Shown here: in pieces, positions 56,794-64,000 of the stretch
How the letters are laid out: every line of letters starts with the position of its first letter
Position numbering within the stretch: the stretch's first letter is position 1
Assembly (NCBI GenBank): GCA_944472135.2
Contig: OX235267.1
Coordinates: forward strand, 15,483,452-15,547,451
From: Trichobilharzia regenti
Taxonomy: Eukaryota; Platyhelminthes; Trematoda; Strigeidida; Schistosomatidae
DNA: 64,000 nucleotides
Direction: 5' to 3'
The notes under the pieces: generated by a model
Seen by the model: only the letters and a program-made list of their open reading frames with translations
Told to the model about the DNA's origin: nothing
Database searches by the model: none
Translations under genes and position numbers: made by a program

Positions 56794-57000
56794 GCGTCGG
56801 TGGCACAGTGGTTAGGACTCTCGCCGACCATGCCTATGGTCCGGGGTTCGACCTCACGGCGACGCACACCTGATATCTATGGCTGGCCTGCAAATTTTGG
56901 GCTACTGATATCCACGCTGAAAATTCCACACTTGTACCAAAAATACGGTGTGTAATCAAGCTGTAACCAAAAAAAAAATTAGTGTATTTGAACATTTCCT
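56794..57000 (+). mobile_element. tRNA-headed SINE with the CTGAAAATTCCA-type tail, well preserved
   Basis: The head 56794-56866 has paired GCGTCG/CGACGC ends, box A TGGCACAGTGGTTAGG and box B GGTTCGACCTC. The body (GATATCTATGGCTGGCC) and tail (CTGAAAATTCCACACTTGTA) end in an A run. The head is the one used at 29594, with a different tail. Confidence 0.85.
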
Positions 57001-57289
57001 TGTCTTGCCTTCTGATGTTATAACATCGCACATCTATATTTAGAGAAACTGATAGACGTGCCTAAGCACGGAAAATTAAGTTCCTGTAACTACAGCAAAC
57101 TTTACAGACAAGTGTATGGGGGGAGGTCAATGGGCTCTTCATTGAGTTTCATGCTAGAAGATTTCTATCGGATATCAAATCAATCACCAAGAGGCCTCCA
57201 AATACGGGATACTCTAAGCAGTAGAAACAATTGTGATTTGCTTAAAACAGCTGCAGCTGCATGTGTGTGTGTGTGAAGAAAACAGGTTA

Positions 57290-57495
57290 GATGGTCGGAG
57301 GCAATTGGCTAGAGGAAGCCTTCGACCAACTAGGTTTCGTGCTGGTTGGCACTTACCAGTCAGCAAGGCGTATCTGCAACCGCCTTGAAGGGACTCATGT
57401 CCTTGCTTGGATTCGAATCCGCGTCCCCCAGTGCTACAGTCAGAGATGTTACCGCTGAGCTATTCGGGAGGTCAATCGTGAACCCGAATAGTTCA
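57290..57495 (-). mobile_element. Another tRNA-headed SINE
   Basis: The - strand reads CCCGAATAGCTCAGCGGTAA (box A), then GGATTCGAATCC (box B), followed by a body shared with 59780-59880 (GGAAGCCTT, TTTCGTGCT, TGCAACCG). A third head type. Confidence 0.7.
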
Positions 57496-57499
57496 CTGA

Positions 57500-58616
57500 T
57501 AACGTCTCTCGCTGACTGCAGGTGGTACTGAATGACGCGGTTTCAAATCTCAGAAGGGACGTGAGTTTCTTGAAGGCAGACACAGATATGTCTTACCGAC
57601 TGGTGAGTGACAGATCAGTCACACTCTCTCTTTCTGAATGCATAGGTTACATCAAAGTCTTTTGTTCTAAATTTGAATAAAGTAAGAACGGTAAATGTGT
57701 ACAGAGATAATCTGAGCTCATTTTTTTGATTTTTATTATTTCATGGATTCTTCTCAACTGCCTGCATATAACCTGAAAAAATACCAAAATTATGAATTAA
57801 ATTAAAGAAGTGAACATACTTTTTTACGATGATAGTGAGTTATTGATTGGAACTGAGGGTAACATTAGTCAGAAATAATGTAAGTTATTGAGCAATTAAG
57901 ATTGAAAAGGACCGACTATTTATAGAAGAATTGCATGACTAAGCTTGGAAACAAAACAAAAAAGAGTTCAACAAATGTTTTATAGGTAGAAATAAAGTTG
58001 AATCAGAAAGAGTATTGACAGTAGTGGGTTACGTAACCACAGAAAAGCACGTTTTTATAAAATAGACAAAAAAGGGTGTAGGGTGAGCCATGTTTAGCCG
58101 AAAAATTCAAGTTTTCTAAACAGGATAGAAAATGACGTAGTGAAATTGCTGCGGTTTGTTATAACCAAGGCAGTGCAAGATTCACCACTGTCTCTTTCTG
58201 CGTACATCGATTTGGTTTTAGTCGTTTAATTGAGATGGCTTCAGCAAAACGAAGCAGGCTAGGCTTCGTTTGTCTGTTGATTATTTTGAACGTGTTCAGG
58301 TTGTCCGCAACACAGTCAGTGTCTTGTTGATGGCGTGCAATCGCAGTGTTTAATGCTTGTGGACCCTTTAACCTCAGGTTCTTTGGTGTGCGTTCAGTGA
58401 TGCTGTGTTTTCTCTTTGTCTCTTTGTCTGTAGTACATCGTTGTTTCTAAGAGAAATCTGAACTCCACCCCTTTGTCTAATTATTACACAAATAGTTACT
58501 CTTTTAACACTAAATGATTGTCTACTTACATAATCTTTGAAATTATGTTGCCTATGCTCTCTGTCTATAACTTGAAATCCTTGTAAAAGTATGTTCAGTC
58601 ACCATATTGTAACATA
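57500..58616 (+). other. Intron 4, mostly unassigned
   Basis: 58150-58440 contains TCGATTTGGTTTTAGTCGTTT and a TGTCTGTTGATTATTTTGAA segment that resemble the Penelope C-terminus of the 60.3-kb type in reverse, badly decayed. The rest is unassigned. Confidence 0.4.
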
Positions 58617-58627
58617 TAGTTGGTTTT

Positions 58628-58933
58628 TTAACTTTTACCGTCGATTGATTGGACTGAAGGGCTCAGTCTCAGGTTGACATGTCGGCTCCTCCTTGTGAAG
58701 ATGCTTCAACGATATCTGGGCATGTAATTAGAATTTAATTGGTGGATGGTGACTAGTAGTGCAATCCAGGATAAAGCGTATTTCGTCCTATTTTGGGACT
58801 GGGTTGGAGCCTCGGTGGGGGAACATCATCACTCACTGCGGAATGCAGGTATATCCAGATGACGAGTCCTAAATAGGATGAAATGCGCTTTGTCCTGGAT
58901 TCTACTGCTAGTCAACATCTACCAATTAAATTT
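58628..58933. mobile_element. Compact hammerhead-SINE inverted unit with 11-bp TSD
   Basis: A - strand tail and partial hammerhead (58628-58799) switch at GGGACT|GGGTTGG to a + strand box B region, hammerhead (58845-58908) and body. TAGTTGGTTTT flanks at 58617-58627 and 58934-58944. Confidence 0.82.
58845..58908 (+). ncRNA. Hammerhead motif, C3-to-A
   Basis: Core ATGACGA; stem II GTCC/GGAT has a G-U end, and GAAA is intact. Probably inactive. Confidence 0.75.
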
Positions 58934-59104
58934 TAGTTGGTTTTGTTGTTTAGGATGTATGCAGTTGAAGAGAGAGAATCCACGAAATAATAAAATGCGT
59001 TCGTATTCTCTTGCTTGAAAATATATACTCATTCTTTCTGTATTCATAATTCCTGAGAGTATATCATACAGCTCTTCTACACTTTTTAAAGTTGGTTTTA
59101 AATT

Positions 59105-59368
59105 TAAATGGTGGATAGTAACTAGCAGTGGGATCCAGGATAAAACGCACTTCGTCCTATTTGGGACCCGTCATGTGGATGTACCTGCATTTCTCAGTGA
59201 GTGATGATGTTCCCACCACCGAGGCTCGAACCCAGTTCCCATAGTTTCAAACACCAGCCAAAGCGTTATCCACTAGACCACTTGGGCCACGAGAGCCACC
59301 TTTTGTGCAACGGATCACCTGAGATGGAGCACTTTGGTCCAATCAATCGACGGGAAAATCTAAAATTC
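59105..59368. mobile_element. Hammerhead SINE with inverted 5' part, 15-bp TSD (1 mismatch)
   Basis: The - strand head and hammerhead (59105 to about 59309) are followed by only the + strand tail (CTGAGATGGAGCAC to AAAATTC). Flanks AGTTGGTTTTAAATT (59090-59104) and AGTTGATTTTAAATT (59369-59383). Together this is one monomer whose 5' part is inverted. It ends 50 bp before exon 5. Confidence 0.85.
59125..59188 (-). ncRNA. Hammerhead motif, degenerate
   Basis: Core reads ATGACGG with a GAAG box. Inactive by inspection. Confidence 0.6.
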
Positions 59369-59418
59369 AGTTGATTTTAAATTATTTATTCATGCATTTA
59401 TTTCGTTTTTCTTTTCAG

Positions 59419-59510
59419 GCAACTCTACAATTTTGTATCATTAAACCGTTAACATCGATTGTGACAATTATTTTACAAGCTATTGGAGTTTATAAACACG
59501 GAATTTTCAG
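59419..59510 (+). CDS. TMEM184: TMEM184-like protein, exon 5 of 7
   Basis: Acceptor CTTTTCAG| and donor CAG|GTAATT; 92 nt, phases 0 to 2. Encodes ATLQFCIIKPLTSIVTIILQ and AIGVYKHG, the QFCxxKP motif and a membrane helix of the family. Confidence 0.92.
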
Positions 59511-59689
59511 GTAATTACCCATCCTACCTATCCATCTTTTGTCTTTCTTATCAAGTGAATCCAAAAACTAAAAAAATGGATAAATTACTTCATATATAAG
59601 TGGATTATTTTTGTTAAAGATTTTCCTGAGTTTTTCGATAAGACAATAGTCAGTAAATAGTGTAATGAGTGTGTCTAGTCCCTTGTTTG

Positions 59690-59890
59690 GTGCAGACTGA
59701 GTTCCATCAGTCAAGTTTGCAATGTGGCCATCATGCCACTTGGTAGCTCGCCATCACAGCGTACTGTAAATTCCTGATATCAGATGGTTGAAAGCAGTTG
59801 GCCACAGGAAGCCTTAGACATGACCTAGGTTTCGTGCTAGTTGGTACTGACCAGTCGGCAAGGCATATCTGCAACCGTGAAGTTTTCTGA
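59690..59890 (+). mobile_element. Partial SINE of the 57.3-kb type
   Basis: GTTGGCCACAGGAAGCCTTAG, GGTTTCGTGCTAGTTGG and CATATCTGCAACCG match 57300-57380 in order. The tRNA-like head is missing. Confidence 0.6.
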
Positions 59891-60655
59891 GTTGAACATG
59901 AATAATCACGTGGACGTTGAGCATGATTTTTTGCACGATATTTTAATTTAAGCTAATTTCTTCAGTTCATCTATCTTCCTAGCACAAATACAGCTCTTTT
60001 GAATAAAGCAAGATCAACAATTTGTGCAGAACTAAGTGATACCATCACTGTTTATTTCTTTGGCTTCTCATCAGGTGTTTACAGCTCAGAGACATAATTA
60101 ATTTTGTGTACAGAAACAGTTTTAACATACCCATAGAGTGTTCATTTTTAAACAAAAAATCAATTTTGTATGCATACAGTGGTAGTAATAATAGTAATAA
60201 TCACTTAATCCCAAACAATAATAATAATAATCATACACAATGGGATTTTTTGGTGTTACATCATTGAATGAAGGGGGGGGGATGTAAATATCTAGTTATC
60301 ACGTGACCAAAGAAAGACTGATAACCATCCTTTTCTGAATGCATAAATCAGGTTTCAAGAGTTTGAGGGAGATTGCTTCGTCAAACATGAGGAGAAATGA
60401 ACTCTTTTGCCTATTGATAATTTTGAACGATCTTGTGATGTTCACTTCATGATCCGTGTCAAGGAGATGCCTAGTAATGGCATTGCTGAAAGCACTTTCT
60501 ACCTTTAGACATAAGCTTTTAGATACATGTCCAGAAAATCGCAAGTATATCCTTCTTCCTGTCCTCCAGATGTAATTGCTCCCATGAGCATGTGTAAATT
60601 TGTATATATAGTCGGAGTTAACATGGCTAGGATATCTGCTGACTTTTGACTGCAT
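59890..60655 (-). mobile_element. Penelope-like fragment, C-terminus and terminal sequence
   Basis: The - frame 60655-60299 has DYIYKFTHAHGSNYIWRTGR (GIY-YIG with the last G changed to W), then HLLDTDHEVNI, KIINRQKSS and LKLLKPDLCIQ. The 3' terminal part runs toward 59890 and matches 37950-38160 in reverse. Intron 5. Confidence 0.78.
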
Positions 60656-60659
60656 TACA

Positions 60660-60960
60660 GAGCAGGTGAAGGAGGCTGCTTCTGTCAGATTCCTCTCATT
60701 TATTCTGAGTGTTGTTTGTTGTTGTTTATGTCACTGTTGGCCAAGAATCTTCATCATCTTCTGTGGTTTCTCTATGTTCACCTGAAGTCCTTTCTATCTT
60801 TGATGCTTCTTCTATCGCCAACTTGTTGCTTTTCACTTCCATATTTTCCAGTTTGTGATAAATCAGACATATATATCATCGGCAAAATCCAGATCCTCCA
60901 AGTTCTTTTGTGTGCGTGGAAAATCGAATAAATCAGTCGTTGGTATTTGACATCTGGCAT
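60660..60960 (-). mobile_element. RTE-like RT fragment
   Basis: The - strand encodes a catalytic-loop remnant, then ICLIYHKLENMEVKSNKLA, parallel to ICLMSHKHENLQAKGNKLV at 63630. The YADD/FADD box is destroyed. Confidence 0.65.
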
Positions 60961-61004
60961 GAATTATTTTTTGCGTATTTAAGTACTATACACGCACACA
61001 CATA

Positions 61005-61360
61005 CGGCCGGAAAGAATCACCAACAAGAAACTATGGGAACAAACAAAACAAGAACCAATCGCCAACCGACAAATATGCAGGAGGAAGTGGAGATGGATT
61101 GGACACTGACTGAAGAGGCTGCTGGGTGACATCGCGCGCGCGTCAGGCCATTGCTCGAGTGGGACCAGGCCGAAAGGGAAGCGGCGAGTGGGACGTCAGT
61201 GCAAAGGTGATATAGAGGAGATGGTGTGAAGAGGAGTTGAAACAGTATGGACTAACATGGATTCAGGTGAAAAGTACAGCAGAAGGAAGACAGAAGTGGC
61301 AAGTGGAGACGTGCAGTTGAAGCCCTATGTTCCACTAGGAACTCAAAGGAACAATAATAA
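61005..61360 (+). mobile_element. RTE-like C-terminal fragment and 3' end
   Basis: GGCCGGAAAGAATCACCAAC start, then KWRWIGH-like codons, GGGAAGCGGCGAGTGGGACG, ending GAAGCCCTATGTTCCACTAG and AATAATA. It ends 160 bp before exon 6. Confidence 0.8.
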
Positions 61361-61451
61361 TACACACACATAGGTCAATACTGAAATGCGCTTGCCCAAG
61401 ATTTCATAAAATTCATCATTCTAGAAAAAAATGTAGGGTCATTTTCTTTAA

Positions 61452-61691
<240 letters not shown>

Positions 61692-61861
61692 TAGTTGAAG
61701 TAGACACTTTTTTGTAATTTTTGTTTTCTCATCGCCTGTTCTGCAGGTTTTCGTCCCGTTGCCATGAATGACCTGAATGTCGACAGAGATACACAATCAA
61801 CAAATTTTGTAGTTCATCATATCTTAAGGTGTATATCCTAATTCCTTTTAAAAATTTAACT

Positions 61862-62235
61862 GAATTTTACATTTTCCCATCGATCGATTGATTGAATCGA
61901 AGTGCTCGGTCTCAGGTTGACACGCCAACTTCTTGTGAAGATGCTTCGATGATGTCTGGGCATGTAATTAGAGTGTTTAATTTGGTGGATAGTGTCTAGC
62001 AATGGAATCTAGGATAAAGCTCATTTCTTCGTGTTTGGGACTCGTCACAGTTGGATGTACCTGCATTCCGTGGTTACTCGTTGCACAAGAGGTGGCCAGC
62101 TTTCGTTGCCCAAGTGGTCCAGTGAATAACGTTTGGCGTTTGAAACTATGGACACTGGGTTAGAGACTCTGTGGGGGGGGGGAACACCATCACTCACTGG
62201 GGAATCCAGGTACATCCAGATGACGAGTTGAAAAA
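61862..62235. mobile_element. Hammerhead SINE inverted unit, truncated
   Basis: A - strand tail and degraded hammerhead (61862-62070) are followed by a + strand head (TGGTCCAGTGAATAACG) and a hammerhead start (CCAGATGACGAGTTG, C3-to-A) that stops at 62229-62235, where the next SINE begins. Confidence 0.72.
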
Positions 62236-62560
62236 GACATTGCGAAGTGGTCGCGCTATTTCGTGCATGAGTTGGCAGAAGTTAGAATTCGACGACTGGC
62301 GAGTGGATCGGGTCCCCGTGGCTTAATGGTCTACGAGCTGGCTCGTCTTGTAAACAGGAGGTCCTGGGTTCGAAACCTGGCAACGGGTGCGTACTGCTGA
62401 AGAGTTAACCCCAAACTAGGCTGACGAAACAGCTTGCTGTCCAGTACTCGAGTACTTGTCTTCCAATGGTTCTCTAACTGATGTGTCAGCTCATGATGAA
62501 ACCCTCCAACCAATCAAATAGAATCCCTACAAAAATCAATACCTGCGAAATCTCTCTCTT
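62236..62560 (+). mobile_element. Second hammerhead-SINE family, full-length copy
   Basis: Leader AAGACATTGCGAAGTGGTCG, a tRNA-like head with box A CGTGGCTTAATGGTCTACG and box B GGGTTCGAAACC, the hammerhead 62391-62447, and the tail TCTCTAACTGATG...CATGATGAAACC. It ends about 65 bp before exon 7. Confidence 0.85.
62391..62447 (+). ncRNA. Hammerhead ribozyme with longer stem III (second SINE family)
   Basis: Stem I GTACTG/CAGTAC, core CTGAAGA, an extended stem II region GTTAACC...GGCTGAC, GAAA, then ACAG-CTTG-CTGT as a real 4-bp stem III with loop, cleavage triplet GTC (cut after 62441). A small insertion created the stem III hairpin, absent in the other copies. It lies in intron 6. Confidence 0.72.
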
Positions 62561-62625
62561 CAATTTCTTTTTTTATCGTCTCTTTGAGTTACTACTATTT
62601 ATTATTGGTATTATTGTTATTACAG

Positions 62626-62894
62626 GTGTGGTATTAGCTATCCTGGAAAAGGCTGAGGTACTTCCAGCTTTACCGAATACAAATGCTGGTACAGTTGCAG
62701 CTGGAATACAAAATTTCTTGATTTGTTTAGAAATGTTTGCGGCTGCAGTCGCTTTGCGATTTGCATTCCCCTCACAATTATATTCTGATGGTATTGGTAC
62801 AGGACCGACAACATTCGGCGGATATGATAGTCTAGGCGGAGGTAACGGTGGTGATGTGCTTCATGAAACAAAGAAACGTGAGTTAACTGCTTAA
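62626..62894 (+). CDS. TMEM184: TMEM184-like protein, exon 7 with stop
   Basis: Acceptor ATTACAG|, phase 1 in. Encodes VVLAILEKAEVLPALP, then GTVAAGIQNFLICLEMFAAA and VALRFAFPSQLY, the last core helices (GTVAAGxQxFxICxEM is a family signature), followed by a Gly-rich cytosolic tail ending RELTA and TAA. A good donor sequence (AAAC|GTGAGT, 62878) lies 14 bases before the stop, so an isoform with another C-terminus outside the window is possible. Confidence 0.92.
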
Positions 62895-62919
62895 CGGTAG
62901 TAATAATCACGATAATGAT

Positions 62920-62925
62920 AATAAA
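62920..62925 (+). terminator. Poly(A) signal AATAAA
   Basis: Canonical hexamer 26 bases after the TMEM184-like stop codon. Confidence 0.6.
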
Positions 62926-62984
62926 TGTCTAAAACTTTATACATATATGTATATGCTGCTTATTTTCATTCCCCTAGTACAAAA

Positions 62985-64000
62985 GTTTGGAAGGAGGGAA
63001 GGGAAGGTGCCTACCGATTGGGAGAAAGGCTGGCTACCTCGTCAAGCTGTCAAAGAAGGACGACTTAGGCCTGTGCAAGAACTGGTGTGGAATCATGCTC
63101 TTGTTCTCGCCAAGTAAAATAGTAGATCGCATTATCCTGGAGAGAATAAAGGATGCATTGAATACAGATCTCCGCCAACGTGCCGGAACAAGCTATATTT
63201 AAGAAAGGCGAATCACGTTCTGATCAAATTTCAACTCTACGCATTGTCATCGCAAAACAAAGCATAGAATGGCAGTCAAAGCTGTACGTTAGCTTCATCG
63301 ATTTCGAAAAGGCCTTCGACAGGCAGGGTAAACCAAGAAGTTATGTGGAAACTACTTCAACACTACGGCGTACCTCTAGTCTTTGTAAACCTCATTCAAT
63401 AGGTTTATGATAATGCTACATGTGAAGTGATCCACAACGGAAAACTCAGAGAGGATTTTGAAGTGCGTACAGGAGTAAGCCAATCTGGCTGCCTGTTATC
63501 ACTCACGATGATAGTCTTATTTTCGGTGAACTGACTGGATTATGCGTCAGATTGCCGGGGGCGAGGAGTCAGGAATACGCTGGACGACCGATAAGAACAT
63601 TCTAGAAGGTCTGGATTTCACGTGTGTGGATGATATATGTCTAATGTCACACAAACATGAAAACTTGCAAGCGAAAGGCAACAAACTGGTTGAAGAGGCA
63701 GCGAAAACAGGATTCCAAGTGAGCATAGAAAAGGTGGAAGTGATGAAGATAGCCGACCAATCAATCAACAGTGACAACAACCAGAATCAATCACCATCAA
63801 GGGGAGAGGTTTATCAGAGTTTGCCTCCTTCACTTATCTGACCAGGAAGTATCGTTTCAACTATAGGCGGAACGGAACGGATGAAGATGTCAGAGCCAGC
63901 CAGCCAGCCAGTCAGAATCGGAAAGGCAAGATACGCCCTCATCAACCTGAAACCAGTTTGAAAGTCTTCTGCTTCACTCAGCCAGTATAAGGAACAAGAT
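62985..64000 (+). mobile_element. RTE-like reverse transcriptase, broken, runs off the window
   Basis: In shifting + frames: GWLPRQAVKEGRLRPVQELV, AIFKKGESRSDQISTLRIVI, YVSFIDFEKAFDRQ (RT motif A), VRTGVSQSGCLLSLTMI (motif B), LDFTCVDDICLMSH (motif C, FADD altered), KTGFQVSIEKVEVM, then RKYRFNYRRNGTDEDV. Several frameshifts and stops. Lies just downstream of the TMEM184-like gene. Confidence 0.85.

Overview
This is eukaryotic, AT-rich, intron-containing DNA made mostly of transposable elements. It looks like a flatworm, most likely a blood fluke (Schistosoma or a close relative). Four things point there: tRNA-headed SINEs carrying hammerhead ribozymes (the Sm-alpha type known from schistosomes), RTE-like and CR1-like non-LTR elements, Penelope-like elements with RT plus GIY-YIG domains, and BEL/Pao-like LTR elements. 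The species call is inference.

Two host genes can be read. On the + strand, a TMEM184/OST-alpha-type membrane protein spans 26167-62894 in seven exons with matching splice phases. It encodes about 352 residues in a 36.7 kb locus, and a poly(A) signal follows the stop. Its introns (about 4.3, 16.1, 8.8, 3.5, 2.0 and 0.9 kb) are filled with repeats. On the - strand, three exons of a SUN-domain (LINC complex) gene lie at 14671-14441, 12724-12648 and 8389-8297. They show a one-base frameshift and an in-frame stop, so this copy may be decaying or mis-assembled.

Layout: 1-8 kb holds old RTE and CR1-like debris with a solo LTR inserted in a CR1-like RT. 8-15 kb holds the SUN exons with repeats between them. 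15-25.6 kb is a nested insertion: a - strand CR1-like element is split by a + strand LTR element, which is split by a - strand LTR element of the same family. These LTR elements encode Gag but no recognisable pol. 26-63 kb is the TMEM184 gene with Penelope-like, RTE-like and SINE insertions in its introns. 63-64 kb is a broken RTE reverse transcriptase.

The most interesting signal is the hammerhead SINEs. Two families with different tRNA-like heads each carry type I hammerhead motifs. At several loci the inserted unit is an inverted pair flanked by one target-site duplication (15 bp at 11.3 kb, 11 bp at 32.7 kb, 11 bp at 58.6 kb, 14/15 bp at 59.1 kb, 10/11 bp at 43.8 kb), so the inverted unit was inserted in one event. 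Many copies share one catalytic-core change (C3 to A). Penelope-like terminal sequences contain a further hammerhead-like fold with covarying stem II, and they repeatedly occur as inverted pairs or fold-backs.
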